64,000 nucleotides of DNA from Ehretia macrophylla (Eukaryota; Streptophyta; Magnoliopsida; Boraginales; Ehretiaceae): assembly GCA_037974665.1 (NCBI GenBank), contig CM075769.1, positions 81,535,190 to 81,599,189 on the forward strand. Direction: 5' to 3'. Shown here piece by piece: positions 33,663 through 46,235 of this stretch. A program made the translations under genes and the position numbers. The notes under the pieces were generated by a model that was not told the origin of the DNA, ran no database searches, and saw only the letters and a list, made by a program, of their open reading frames with translations. Every line of letters begins with the position of its first letter. Position 1 is the first letter of the stretch.

Positions 33663-34749
33663 GTCCCATTCCCTCTCTCGCTTGGGGGCTAGACTCTCTC
33701 GGAGAGTTGGGTTGTAGGATTTCGGGGTACATCCGAAGTACACCCACCTGGCGTGTTTTGGGGGATGATTTGAAGTCGGCCGCAACTTCTGATTCTGAAA
33801 CTAATCTGAGAGCAAAAGCTCATTGTATCCTTTTTACTATCTGTATAAGTACTCTCGCTTGGTTCCTAGAGAACCTCGGGGAAGAAAGACTAGTATTTTT
33901 GTTCCTGTACTTGTATTATTGTTATATTCATGCTTACAAAAGGATTTTCATAAGTTGAACTGGAAAATTAGTTTCAAAACTTATTTCTCGTTCCCCTTCG
34001 CTGAGTTCATAAGGACTAACCCTCTTTTATCATCTCAGGTGAAGAAGATCAAGAACATGTACCCGAGGACGATGTGCCTAACGATGATTCCTTGGAGTGA
34101 TTGCCTGTCTTGTGTACTTTGCGTGATTTTGGCTATTTGTGAACTATGCTACTTGAAGACTATTTCTTTTATGTTGCTTGTTGTTTATTGATGTAAATGA
34201 CCCCGTTGTAATTTGGGTCTAATTCTGGGATTGTACTATCTATAACCGAATGAACTTTTATTTGGTTGTTTGCTTTCGTTTTCTTAATTAGTAATTATCG
34301 TAGGCATTCAAACCACTAGATGAACAATCAACTAAGTTAATTCTATCTAATTTCACTTAGGTGCTCATTTGTAAACTAAAGGATAATAGGTACTTGCATG
34401 ATAGAAAATTGACAAATAAACGGGACATAGTTATCATGTTAGGCTTATTAACCAAATGAGACTTTCAAGATAAACTAGTAGGCAAATCGGTTGGTCACAA
34501 ATAGGAGTCCTTAATGGAATTGGATTAATGATTGGAATAAATGAGGTGTTTAGAGAATTAGGTCAAACCGAATAGCCCAATTACAGCCGTTATGCTGCCG
34601 GTTTACCGAAAAATTTTGGAGTTTAGGCCAAGACGTTAAGTGTTAAATCTTCATGAACGGTTAAGTACGAGACGTGACTTGAATGTTTAGATCATACCCC
34701 AGTCTAACCTTTATAGGCCGGGTTGGGGCGTGACACCCTATAAGTAGAA

Positions 34750-34761
34750 TGGTATCAGAGC
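34750..34761 (+). other. Primer binding site (tRNA-Met type)
   Basis: TGGTATCAGAGC, the form used by most plant LTR retrotransposons, 14 bases after the left LTR. The gap is longer than the few bases usual in the family. Confidence 0.85.
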
Positions 34762-37634
34762 TTAGTTTAGTAACTAGGCGTTAGTCGGGTTCAACTCTCG
34801 GACCATGGGTAAAAGCCCTAAGGTAACTATGATGTCTTGTTTATATGTGTTAATGTGTGCTAATGTGCTTTAATTGCTTGAGCATTGAATTTTATGTGCT
34901 TTTGTGGACCTTATGTATTATGTGTCATGCACACCGACACGTTAGTACCCTCAATAATGCATGCGTGCGTTTATACTCCTTCCTTGATACATATGCATGT
35001 TACATAACCATTAATGACTGTTTATACACATAGATAGTTAGGACTAGAACTTTCAGGGAAGTGAATTTATGCAGAAAGAACGGAAAGGCTCGATTAGAGA
35101 TTTCTGGCATCTTTACAGGTACTCAACAGATCGTATGTATTATTGGATACGTATATATAAAATGCGTAGCACAGGTATAATTGTTGAGGTAAAGTTATCT
35201 CCTTATCTTTGGAATACACATGCTTGTGATTAAGCTATCAATTTTATAGTTATAAAGTTCTTGATTCTGTTAAACCGTTCTTCTAATTGTGGTTCAAGAA
35301 TAAATGTTAAGGACATACAACTTTCCTTAGATATAAGAATATACCATTGGACATGTGGAGTAGTATATATATGTTCATATGCTTATAATGGAAGTTTGAC
35401 TTAGGAGTTGCTTTTGAATTAAATTCTTATATCTTGAAATGGTATAATAGACTATTTATATGATTGAATCCTTACTTGATTGGAATTAAGCATAGTTGAA
35501 CCTAATAAGGTGTATATTAACGAGTTTCAAGTTCACTCAATGGTAAGATTGTGACCTAGAAATTAAGAGATGAACTCGTGGAAGTTGACGATAATTACTT
35601 TTAGGGGTTAGATTGTTGAGACATGGATAGTGTATTTGAGTGACTTAACAATGGATAACCTCAAAACATGTAGGCAACTCTGGAGACCGAATTTAACGAG
35701 GTTGATGGTTTTATAATATAACAAGATATTAGGATGCTAGAATCGAGGAATTCATGTAACTAGAACTCGTGTTCGGAAGACTACACCTAAATGTTAGGTC
35801 GAAATAGAAGTGCAAGGTATTGAATTATGCATTAGATGACTAACGTTGCTAAGGTCCTAAGTTGGATATTGGTGATTTTAAGAATCATGGTATTAAATTA
35901 TTGCCCCTCGGATTTAGTTGTTATTATACAAGTAAGTCATTCTATGCACTCGTCGTTTAGATACCCTAGAGGATGTTGGAAAGCATATATCCCTAAGTAA
36001 TACCAATGGACCTAATATATAAACCATGGAAATGAGATTAAAGCATCTGATTGCAAAGTGGAGTCGTTAGGGTGTGATTTGAAATCCTAAATAGCTAATT
36101 GTGAGTATGCAGGATGATTCATGGTGAACCCTAGGACCTAAGGTCGATAAGTCTTGATGCTCTTAGCTTGTTGAACATGTAAATGAGAAGAGTAAGATTT
36201 TATAGAGTTAAGATAGAGATGAATTAGAGTCATAATGACCCAAGAGACTATTGTTAGACCACCGTATCTATGTGCACCGTTTCACATTTAGAAACTAGCG
36301 ATCGGTAGACTTCGAATTGTGGTCGTTGAATAAGAGGGGTGAATCTTGTAGTAATAGTTAAATAAGTGGTTGGTTACTTTTGAAGTTCTATTAGGTTATG
36401 TTGAAGGATGCCTCGTGGTCATAATTCTTATATTGATACAACCTTGAAGTTATCTCGTGTAAGTATTTTATGAAGTCGGTCATTTCGGTACCCATTAATA
36501 GTCCTAGGATTATTGTTGTACGGCTGGTAACCTAGTAGAGAATTGATATCACTTACATGGCTATGAACCCAGCTTAGTAACATTAATGTTGAAGATATAT
36601 TGGCGGGCATTAAGTGTTCGAAGGAATGACTAGGTTGCTAAGTGAGTAGGACCATTGTCTTCTTAAGTATGACGTAACCTTGGATTGAGGTGAGTGGAAT
36701 TTATTTGGGGTTGAAACTATTCACTTTAGGAGTTTTGGATAAGATTAAAAGAAAATTCTGAAGCCTCATGACGTGAAATTAGAGATTGGAATAAGAAGAT
36801 AGATTGTGGATCATAAGCTGATGAAATTTACTTGTAAGAGTTGAACTAGTGCAACATGATTAGTTTACCCATGCAATTTCTATGGCAATTTGTTAGTGAC
36901 ATTTAATAAACCTTAGAATTTGAGTTTAATGAATCTCAACGGTCTTTCTCGTTGATTACGAGCGTGAAGGTTAACAAAGCCGTGAAAGGAGATTAGTGAA
37001 TAAGAGCCTGTAATCGGGAGACTAGTCATTAGAAGATTTGCTAATCTAATGTACCTACGAGATAAGAAGGGCTATGATACCATCGATGGATGACGATTTG
37101 AGGTGGGTTAGTTGTTTGGTGAGTTCTTCCTGAAAATAGAGTCGTATTGTGGAAATGACCCATAACATGTGTATGTCCTAGGTGTTAACAATTTTGAAGC
37201 TAGTTGATAGAATATGTAAATCTGATATAGACCTATCATCTTGAAATTAGTGTATGTAACCATAAGATCGCGGTATTATTGTGATATTCCTTTTGAGGTA
37301 TGAATGCGAGATTGATACAACATGAGTCATGATTTTGGAGTTATAGTTCTATTGTTAGAATACCGATGCAACTTTGATGACTATGTTTGAAGACTCTAAT
37401 CTTAGTTAATGAACTTGACCTTAAGATCAAATGGAGAATAGAGTCGTTCAAAGGAAAGAACTATAAATGTAGAGGTCACGCCGAACTAAATGATTGGAGA
37501 AAGCTAGGAAGTGAATTGGTTGTTGCAAGAGAGATCACTGAACATGGGACGACCTAGAGTGGGAAATAACAAGGGTCAGAATACGTCTAAATGACCTCAA
37601 TAGGCAAGAATGAATTTCGGCACGAAATTCTTTT

Positions 37635-37647
37635 AAGGAGGGGATGA
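37635..37647 (+). other. Polypurine tract
   Basis: AAGGAGGGGATGA directly before the right LTR, following the phrase GAATTTCGGCACGAAATTC seen at the end of many Tekay/Del elements. Confidence 0.8.
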
Positions 37648-38753
37648 TGTAAGGCCCGACCCTGAATAACGTGTCATACCTCAATTTGCGTGCCATAGAC
37701 CCCTAATTATATGACCGACCTTGGATTACGTGTCCTGTCTTGATTTTCGTGCATACCTTGTCACACGTGCCTTGACCTAGAATAGTGTGCCCTAATCCCC
37801 GACTGACGTGCGATACCTAGATATACGTGCTCTGACCTTGATGTACGTGCGTTACCTCGTTTCGTGTGCCTTAACCTTGAACTATGTAACCTTAACCTAC
37901 ACAGAGACTAGTATTTCTGTTCCTGTACTTGTATTATTGTTATATTCATGCTTGCAAAAGGATTTTCATAAGTTGAACCAGAAAATGAGTTTCAAAACTT
38001 ATTTCTCGTTCCCCCTCGCTGAGTTCATAAGGACTCACCCTCTTTTATCATCTCAGGTGAAGAAGATCAAGAATAGGTACCCGAGGACGATGTGCCTAAC
38101 GATGATTCCTTGGAGTGATTGCCTGTCTTGTGTGCTTTGCGTGATTTTGGCTATTTGTGAACTATGCTACTTGAAGACTATTTCTTTTATGTTGCTCGTT
38201 GTTTATTGATGTAAATGACCCCGTTGTAATTTGGGTCTAATTCTGGGATTGTACTATCTATAACCGGACGAACTTTTATTTGGTTGTTTGCTTTCGTTTT
38301 CTTAATTAGTAGTTATCGTAGGCATTCAAACCACTAGATGAACAATCAACTAAGTTAATTCTATCTAATTTTACTTAGGTGCTCATTTGCAAACTAAAGG
38401 ATAATGGGTACTTGCATGATAGGAAATTGACAAATAAACGGGACATAGTTATCATGTTAGGCTTATTAACCAAACGAGACTTTCAAGACAAACTAGTAGG
38501 CAAATCGGTTGGTCACAAATAGGAGTCCTTAATGGAATTGGATTAATGATTGGAATAATTGAGGCGTGTAGAGAATTAGGTCAAACCAAATAGCCCAATT
38601 ACAGCCGTTATGCTGCCGATTTACCGAAAAATTTTGGAGTTTAGGCCAAGACGTTAAGTGTTAAATCTTCATGAACGGTTAAGTACGAGACGTGACTTGA
38701 ATGTTTAGATCATACCCCAGTCTAACCTTTATAGGCCGGGTTGGGGCGTGACA
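37648..38753 (+). repeat. Right (3') LTR, about 1.11 kb
   Basis: Begins TGTAAGGCCCGACCC and ends GGGGCGTGACA. Much shorter than the left LTR but closely related wherever the two align, with about 25 differences over roughly 0.86 kb by eye. Confidence 0.88.
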
Positions 38754-38797
38754 TAAAGTATCTTGGCAACCCTAACCAGTGCAAAAAAAATTGAAAA

Positions 38798-38918
38798 GGG
38801 GGTGCAACACGAGGACTTCCCAGGAGGGCATCCATCCTAGTACTACTCTCACGCCAAGCACGCTTAACTTCAGAGTTCTGATGGGATCCAGTGCATTAGT
38901 GCTGGTATGATCGCACCT
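38798..38918 (-). rRNA. 5S rRNA: 5S rRNA gene, minus copy 38
   Basis: First gene right of the LTR element, whose end lies only 44 bp past this gene's 3' end; the T4/T8 terminator is kept. Class III; 121 nt because of one extra base after box A (TTGGCGTGAGAG). Confidence 0.95.
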
Positions 38919-39474
38919 GTCATGTTGAGGGCATAATTCCTATATGTGTTAACGGTTCACAGTCCCAGCTAGAGAGATGGCCCATTTAGAAGGCCCAATG
39001 GGCTTAACGACAACCCATCTGCTTCAACAATGTAGCATCATCGCAAGACGTGATATCGACACGTTGTAGGGCCGTCTGATGTCCCTCGAGTCAGGTTGTC
39101 GTCCTTTTAACAGTTCACGACTTACGATATGGGACGGAAAAACTGAGCAAAAGAAGAAAAGTTGCCTGAAACTAATGAAAACGTTCGATTTTGGGATTCA
39201 AAAATGGGCAAACCGAGCAAGTGGGCTGCCCCCATCGTAGAGCTCTCAGAGAGCTTTGCAACGGTATGTTGTGCGCCGAGTAACTCCTTACGAATCTAAA
39301 GTTATGGGCACCGAAGCGACGTAGACCTGGTCACAAACCCTACGCCCTCGGTTTGCAGGCCCGGCCTCTACGTGAAGCGAAGTTGTCTTGCCCAATGTTC
39401 CGTGGGATTCGGTAATAGAGATTTGGTGGATAAAGTATCTTGGAAACCCAAACCAGGCCAAAAAAAATTGAAAA

Positions 39475-39594
39475 GGGGGTGCAACACGAGGACTTCCCAG
39501 GGGGTCACCCATCCTAGTACTTCTCTAGCCCAAGCACGCTCAACTTCGGAGTTCTGATGTGATCCGGTGCATTAGTTCTGGTATGATCATACTA
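39475..39594 (-). rRNA. 5S rRNA: 5S rRNA gene, minus copy 39
   Basis: A35 and G54 as in class II, but the 5' end reads TAGTATGATC (T1). GGGCTAGAGAAG after box A. Confidence 0.95.
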
Positions 39595-40150
39595 GTCATG
39601 TTGAGGGCACAATTCCTATATGTGTTAACGGTTCACAGTCCCAGCTAGAGAGATGGCCCGTTCAAAAGGCCCAATGGGTTTAACGAAAACCCATCCGCTT
39701 CAACAATGCAGCATCCTCGGAAGACGTTATATCGACACATTGTAAGGCCCTCTGATGTCCCACGAGTCAGGTTGTCGTCCTTTTAACAGTTCACAATGTA
39801 CGATCCGGGATGGAAAAACAGAGTAAAAGAAGAAAAGTGGCCTAAAACTGATGAAAACGATCGATTTTGGGCACCAAAAATGGGCACATCGAGCAAGCTG
39901 GCTTCCCGTATCGTAGAGCTCTCAGAGAGCTTTGCAACGGTATGCTGTGCGCTGCGTATCTCGTTACAGATCGAAAGTTATGGGCACCAGAGCGACGGAG
40001 ACCTGGTCACAAACCCTACACCCTCGGTTTGCGGGCCCAGCCTCTACGTGAAGCGATGTTGTCTTGCCTAATGTTCCGTGGGATTCGGTAATAGAGATTT
40101 GGTGGATAAAGTATCTTGGCAACCCTAAACAGGGCAAAAAAAATTGAAAA

Positions 40151-40270
40151 GGGGGTGCAACACGAGGACTTCCCAGGGGGTCACCCATCCTCGTACTACT
40201 CTCGCCCAAGCACGCTCAACTTCGGAGTTCTGATGTGATCCGGTGCATTAGTACTGGTATGATTGCACCG
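40151..40270 (-). rRNA. 5S rRNA: 5S rRNA gene, minus copy 40
   Basis: Class II. CGGTGCAATC at the 5' end and TACGAGGATGG in box C. The TATA-like box is CATGTAGG. Confidence 0.96.
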
Positions 40271-40826
40271 GCCATGTTGAGGGCACAATTCCTACATGTG
40301 TAAACGGTTCACAGTCCCAACTAGAGAGATGGCCCATTCAGAAGGCCCAATGGGCTTAACGACAACCCATCCGCTTCAACAATGCAGCATCCTCGCAAGA
40401 CGTGATATCAACACGTTGTAGGGCCCTCTGATATCCCGCGAGTCAGGTTGTCGTCCTTTTAACAGTTCACGACGTACGATACGGGATGGAAAAACACAGT
40501 AAAGGAAGAAAAGTGGCCTAACACTGATGAAAACGTTAGATTTTGGGCTCCAAAAACGGGCACAGCAAGCAAGCTAGCTCCCCCAATAGTAGAGCTCTCA
40601 AAGAGCTTTGCAACTGTATGTTGTGCGCCGCGTAACTCGTTATGGATCAAAAGTTATGGGCACCGGAGCGACGGAGACCTTGTCACAAACCCTACGCCCT
40701 CGGTTTGCTGGCCCAGCCTCTACGTGAAGCGATGTTTTCTTGCCTAATGTTCCGTGAGATTCGGTAATATAGATTTGGGGGATAAAGTATCTTGGCAACC
40801 CTAACCAAGGCAAAATAAACTGAAAA

Positions 40827-40946
40827 GGGGGTACAACACGAGGACTTCCCAGGGGGTCACCCATCCTAGTACTACTCTCGTCCAAGCACGCTTAACTTCG
40901 GAGTTCTGATAGGATCCGGTGCATTAGTACTGGTATGATCGAAGCT
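40827..40946 (-). rRNA. 5S rRNA: 5S rRNA gene, minus copy 41
   Basis: Class III core with T36; the 5' end reads AGCTTCGATC and the 3' end GTTGTACCCCC, so the closing stem is weak. Box A intact. The promoter reads CATAAATG. Confidence 0.95.
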
Positions 40947-41502
40947 GTCATATTGAGGGCACAATTCATTTATGTGTTAATTGTTCACAGTCCCAGCGTA
41001 GAGAGATGGCCCATTCAAAAGGCCCAATGGGCTTAATGACAACCCATCTGCTTCAACAATGCAGCATCCTCGCAAGACGTGATATCGACAAGTTGTAGGG
41101 CCCTCTGATGTCCCGTGAGTCAAGTTGTCGTCCTTTTAACAGTTCACGACGTACGATCCGGGATGAAAAACATAGCAAATGAAGAAAAGTGGCCTGAAAC
41201 TAATGAAAAAGTTTGATTTTAGGCTCCAAAAAGGGCAACAGTGAGCAAGCTGGCTGCCCCCGTCGTAGAGCTCATAGAGAGCATTGCAAAGGTATGCTGT
41301 GCGCCGCGTAACTCCTTACGGATCAAAAGTTATGGGCACCAGAGTGACGGAGACCTAGTCACAAAACCTACGCCCTTGGTTTGCGGGCCCAGCCTCTATG
41401 TGAGGTGAAGTTGTTTTGCCCAATGTTGCATGGGATTCGGTAATAGAGATTTGGTGGATAAAGTATCTTGGCAACCCTAACCAGGGCAAAAAAAATTGAA
41501 AA

Positions 41503-41622
41503 GGGAGTGCAACACGAGGACTTCCCAAGGGGTCACCCATCCTAGTACTACTCTCGCCCATGCACGCTTAACTTCAGAGTTCTGATGTGATCCGGTGCAT
41601 TAGTGCTAGTATGATCGCACCG
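41503..41622 (-). rRNA. 5S rRNA: 5S rRNA gene, minus copy 42
   Basis: Mixed class: C1 and A35 but A54, so box A is near canonical (GTTAAGCGTGCATGG). Confidence 0.96.
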
Positions 41623-42178
41623 GTAATATTGAGGGCACAATTCCTATATGTGTTAACGGTTCACAGTCCCAGCTAGAGAGATGACCCATTGAAAAGGCCC
41701 AATGTGCTTAACGACAACCCATCTGCTTCAACAATGTAGCATCCTCGCAAGACGTGATATCAACACATTTTACAGCCCTCTGATGTCCCTCGAGTCAGGT
41801 TGTCGTCCTTTTAACAGTTCATGACGAACGATTCGGGATGAAAAAACATAGCAAATGAAGAAAAGTGACCTGAAACTAATGAAAAAGTTCGATTTTAGTC
41901 TCCAAAAATGGGCACTGTGAGCAAGCTGGCTGCCCCTGTCGTAGAGCACTCAGAGAGCTTTGCAACGGTATGCTGTGCACCGCGTAACTCCTTAGGGATC
42001 AAAATTTATGGGCACCGGAGCGACGGAGACCTGGTCACAAGCCCTATGCCCTCGGTTTGTGGGCCCAGCCTCTACGTGAAGCGATGTTGTCTTGCCTATT
42101 GTTCCATGGGATTCGGTAATAGAGATTTGGTGGATAAAGTATCTTGGCAACCCTAACCAGGACAAAAAAAATTGAAAA

Positions 42179-42298
42179 GGGGGTGCAACTCGAGGACTTC
42201 CCAAGGGGTCACCCATCCTAGTACTACTCTCGCCCAAACACGCTCAACTTCGGAGTTCTGATGTGATCCAGTGCATTAGTGCTTGTATGATAGCACCG
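42179..42298 (-). rRNA. 5S rRNA: 5S rRNA gene, minus copy 43
   Basis: Class II. Changes near the 5' end (GCTATCATACAAGC), CTGGATCACATC, and GTGTTTGGG after the box A core. Confidence 0.95.
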
Positions 42299-42853
42299 GT
42301 CATGTTGAGGGCACAATTCCTATATGTGTTAACAGTTCACAGTCCCTGCTAGAGAGATGGACCATTCAGAGGGACCAATGGGCTTAACGACAACCCATCC
42401 GCTTCAACAATACAGCATCCTCGTAAGACGTGATATCGACACGTTGTAGGGCCCTCCGATGTCCCGCGAGTCAGGTTGTTGTTCTTTTAACAGTTCACGA
42501 CCTACGATGCGGGACGAAAAAAGAGAGCAAAAGAAGAAAAGTTTCCTGAAACAGATAAAAATGTTCGATTTTACGCTCCAAAAATGGGCACAGCGAGCAA
42601 GCTGGCTGTCCCCGTCGTTGAGCTCTCAGAGAGCTTTGCAACCGTATGCTGTGCGCCGCGTAATTCCTTACGGATCAAAAGTTATTGGCATCGGAGCGCG
42701 GAGACTTGGTCACAAACCCTACGCGCTCGGTTTGCGGGCCCAGCCTCTACGTGAAGCGATGTTGTCTTGCCTAATGTTCAGTGGGATTCAGTAATAGAGA
42801 TTTGGTGGATAAAGTATTTTGGCAACCCTAACCAAGGCAAAAAAAATTGAAAA

Positions 42854-42973
42854 TGGGCTGCAACACGAGGATTTCCTAGGGGGTCACCGATCCTAGTACT
42901 ACTCTCGCCCAACCACGCTCAACTTCGGATTTCTAATGTGATCCGGTACATTAGTGTTGGTTTGATCGCACCG
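42854..42973 (-). rRNA. 5S rRNA: 5S rRNA gene, minus copy 44
   Basis: Class II with many further changes (GATCAAACCAAC, TGTACCGG, TTAGAAATCC, GTGGTTGGG, GATCGGTGACC). Probably decayed. Confidence 0.93.
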
Positions 42974-43529
42974 GTCATGTTGAGGGCACAATTCCTATAT
43001 GAGTTAACGGTTCACAGTCCCAAGTAGAGAGATGGCCCATTCAAAAGGCCCAATGGGCTTAACGATAACCCATCCACTTCAACAATGCAGCATCCTCGCA
43101 AGACGTGATATCGACACGTTGTAGGGCCCTCTGATGTCCCACGAGTCAGGTTGTCGTCCTTTTAACAGTTCACGACGTACGATCCGGGACGAAAAAATAG
43201 AGTAAAGGAAGAAAAGTTGCCTGAAACTGATGAAAACATTCGATTTTGGGCTCCAAAATGGGGCACAGCGAGCAAGCTGGCTGCCCAGGTCGTAGAGCTC
43301 TCAGAGAGCTTTTCAACGGTATTCTTTGCGCCGCCTAACTCCTTACGGATCAAAAGTTATGGGTACCGGAGATACGGAGACTAGATCACAAACCCTACGC
43401 CCTCGGTTTGCAGGCCCAGCCTCTACGTGAAGCGATGTTGTCTTGCCTAATGTTCTGTGGGATTCGGTAATATAGATTTGGGGGATAAAGTATCTTGGCA
43501 ACCCTAACTAGTGCAAAAAAAAATTAAAA

Positions 43530-43649
43530 TGAGGTGCAACACAAGGACTTCCCAAGGGGTCACCCATCCTAGTACTAATCTCGCCCAAGCACGCTCAACT
43601 TCGGAGTTCTAATGGGATCCGGTGCATTAGTGCTGGGATGATCGCATCC
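43530..43649 (-). rRNA. 5S rRNA: 5S rRNA gene, minus copy 45
   Basis: Mixed class: G1 and C35 but G54. GGATGCGATC at the 5' end, GAGATTAGTAC before box C, and 3' end GCACCTCA. Confidence 0.95.
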
Positions 43650-44205
43650 ATCATGTTGTGGGCATAATTCCTATATGTGTTAACGGTTCACAGTCCCAGC
43701 TAGAGAGATGGCCCATTCAGAAGGCCCAATGGGCTTAACGATAACCCATCCACTTCAACAATGCAGCATCCTCGCAAGACGTGATATCGACATGTTGTAG
43801 GTGCGTTTGATGTCCCGCGAGTCAGGTTGTCGTCCTTTTAACAGTTCACTACGTACGATCTGGGATGGAAAAACAGAGTAAAGGAAGAAAAGTTGCCTGA
43901 AACTGATGAAAACATTCGATTTTGGGCTCCAAAAAGGGGCACAGCGAGCAAGCTGGCTGCCCCCGTCGTAGAGCTATCAGAGAGCTTTCCAACGGTATGC
44001 TTTGCGCCGCCTAACTCCTTACGGATCAAAAGTTATGGGTACCAGAGCGACGGAGACTAGGTCACAAAGCCTACGCCCTCGGTTTGCAAGCCCAGCCTCT
44101 ACGTGAAGCGATGTTGTCTTGCCTAATGTTCCGTGGGATTCGGTAATATAGATTTGGGGGATAAAGTATCTTGGCAACCCTAACCGGAGCAAAAAAAATT
44201 GAAAA

Positions 44206-44325
44206 GGGGGTGCAACACGAGGACTTCCCAGGGGGTCATCCATCCAAGTACTACTCTCGCCCAAGCACGCTTCACTTCGGAGTTCTGATGGGATCCGGTG
44301 CATTAGTGCTGGTATGATCGCACCT
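44206..44325 (-). rRNA. 5S rRNA: 5S rRNA gene, minus copy 46
   Basis: Class III. Box A has GTGAAGC (T53 to G), and box C has CTTGGATGGATGACC. Promoter ACAAAAAGT has lost its TATA look. Confidence 0.95.
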
Positions 44326-44882
44326 GTCATGTTGAGGGCACAATTACTTTTTGTGTTAACGGTTCACAGACCCAGCCTAGAGAGATGGCACATTCAAAAG
44401 GCCCAATGGGCTTAACGACAACCCATCTGCTTCAACAATACAGCATCCTCGCAAGACGTGATATTGACACGTTGTAGGGCCCTCGAATGTCCCGCGAGTC
44501 AGTTTGTCGTTCTTTTAACAGTTCACGACGTACGATCCAGGATGGAAAAACAGAGCAAAAGAAGAAAAGTGGCCTGAAACTAATGAAAATGTTCGAATTT
44601 AGGCTCCATAAACCGGCACTGCGAGCATGCTGGTTGCCCCCGTCGTAGAGTTCTCAAAGAGCTTTGCAACGGTATGCTGTGCGTCGCGTAACTCGTTACA
44701 GATCAAAAGTTATGGGCACCGGAGCGACGGAGCCCTAGTCACAAACCCTACGCCCTCGGTTTGCGGGCCCAGCCTCTACGTGAAACGAAGTTGGCTTGGC
44801 CAATGTTCTGTGGGATTCGATAATATTGATTTGGGGGATAAAGTATCTTAGCAAACCTAAACAGAGCTAAATAAACTGAAAA

Positions 44883-45002
44883 TGGGGTGCAACACGAGGA
44901 CTTCCCAGGGGGTCACCCATCCTAGTACTACTCTCGCCCAAGCACGCTCAACTTCGGAGTTCTGATGGGATCCGGTGCATTAGTGCTGATATGATCGCAC
45001 CT
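44883..45002 (-). rRNA. 5S rRNA: 5S rRNA gene, minus copy 47
   Basis: Mixed class: A1 and C35 but G54. Few other changes (CATATCAGC). Promoter CATAAAG. Confidence 0.96.
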
Positions 45003-45559
45003 GTCATGTTGAGGGCACAATTCCTTTATGTGTTAACAGTTCACTGTCCCAGCCTAGAGAGATGACACATTGAAAAGGCCCAATGGGCTTAACGACAACC
45101 CATCTGCTTCAACAATGCTGCATCCTCGCAAGACGCGATATCGACACGTTGTAGGGCCCTCTGATGTCCCGCGAGTCAGGTTGTCGTCTTTTAAACAGTT
45201 CACGACGTACGATCCGGGACGGAAAAACAGAGCAAAAGAAGAAAAGTGGCCCGAAACTAATGAAAAATTTTGATTTTAGGCTACAAAAAAGGCCACATCG
45301 AGCAAGCTGGTTGCCCCCGTCGTAGAGCTCTCAGAGAGCTTTGCAACGGTATGCTGTGTGCCGCGTAACTCCTTACAGATCAAAAGTTATGGGCACCAGA
45401 GCAACGAAAACATGGCGACAAACCCTACGCCCTAGGTTTGCGGGCCCAACCTCTACGTGAAGTGATGCTGTCTTGCCTAATATTCCGTGGGATTCGGTAA
45501 TATAGATTTGGTGGATAATGTATTTTGGCAACCCTAACTAGGACAAAAAAAATTGAAAA

Positions 45560-45679
45560 GGGGGTGCAACACGAGGACTTCCCAGGGGGTCAACCATCCT
45601 AGTATTACTCTCGCCCAAGCACGCTCAACTTCAGAGTTCTGATGTGATCCGATGCATTAGTGCTGGTATGATCGCAGCG
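45560..45679 (-). rRNA. 5S rRNA: 5S rRNA gene, minus copy 48
   Basis: Class II with CGCTGCGATC at the 5' end and GGTTGACCC in box C, both shared with minus copy 50 two units away. Confidence 0.95.
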
Positions 45680-46235
45680 GTCATGTTGAGGGTACAATTC
45701 CTATATGTGTTAACGTTTCACAGTCCCAGCTAGAGAGATGGCCTATTCAGAAGGCCCAATGGGCTTAACGATAACCCATCCGCTTCAACAATGCAGCATC
45801 CTCGCAAGACCTAATATCAACTCATTTTAGGGCCCTTTGATGTCCCGCAAGTTAGGTTGTCGTCCTTTTAATAGTTCACGACGTACTATCCGGGACGAAA
45901 AAACAGAGAAAAAGAAGAAAAATGGCCTGAAACTGATGAAAATGTTCGATTTTGGGCTCCAAAAATGGGCATATCAAGCAAACTTGCTGCCGCCATCGTA
46001 GAGCTCTCAGAGAGCTTTGCAACGGTTTGCTGTGCGCCGCGTAACTCCTTACGAATCAAAAGTTATGGGCACTGGAGCGACGGAGACGTGGTCACAAACC
46101 TTACGCCCTCGGTTTGCGGGCCCAGCCCCTACGTGAAGCGATGTTGTCTTGCCTAAAGTTCCGTGTGATTCGGTAATAGAGATTTGGTGGATAAAGTATC
46201 TTGACAACCTTAACCAGGGCAAAATAAATTGAAAA

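Larger units (their letters stand above)
30978..34735 (+). repeat. Left (5') LTR, about 3.76 kb
   Basis: Bounded by TG and CA, with TGTAAGGC at the start and GGGGCGTGACA at the end. It opens with a series of degenerate ACGTG-containing motifs and holds a strong stem-loop in its right half. Short reading frames inside match no protein I recognise. The length is unusual even for Ty3/gypsy LTRs and fits the LARD pattern. Confidence 0.88.
34736..37647 (+). mobile_element. Interior of the LTR element
   Basis: 2912 bp, AT-rich, between the LTRs. Apart from the primer site and the terminal Tekay-like phrase with purine tract, nothing is recognised. No reading frame long enough to suggest gag, protease, reverse transcriptase or integrase. 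Any movement would have needed proteins from a related element. Confidence 0.85.
30978..38753 (+). mobile_element. LTR retrotransposon fossil, Ty3/gypsy (Tekay-like), without coding capacity
   Basis: A 7776-bp element inside a 5S spacer. Both LTRs start TGTAAGGC and end GGGGCGTGACA. The interior starts with a primer site TGGTATCAGAGC (plant initiator tRNA-Met type) and ends with GAATTTCGGCACGAAATTC and a purine tract, a stretch typical of Tekay/Del chromoviruses. The LTRs are unequal, about 3.76 and 1.11 kb, and the 2.9-kb interior shows no readable gag or pol. It resembles a LARD (large non-autonomous derivative) or a worn Tekay copy. By eye the aligned LTR parts differ by about 3 percent, mostly transitions, suggesting roughly one million years. 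No target-site duplication is visible, and about six spacer bases are missing at the site. Confidence 0.9.

Noticed and set aside
31793-34191. Several 60-130-residue frames within the left LTR
   Set aside because: No recognisable domain; overlapping frames in LTR DNA, best explained by chance.
36428-36610. A 60-residue frame in the interior of the LTR element
   Set aside because: Antisense, short and without any gag or pol feature.
30973-38758. A five-base target-site duplication flanking the LTR element
   Set aside because: Left flank ends GATTT and right flank begins TAAAG; they do not match, so none is claimed.
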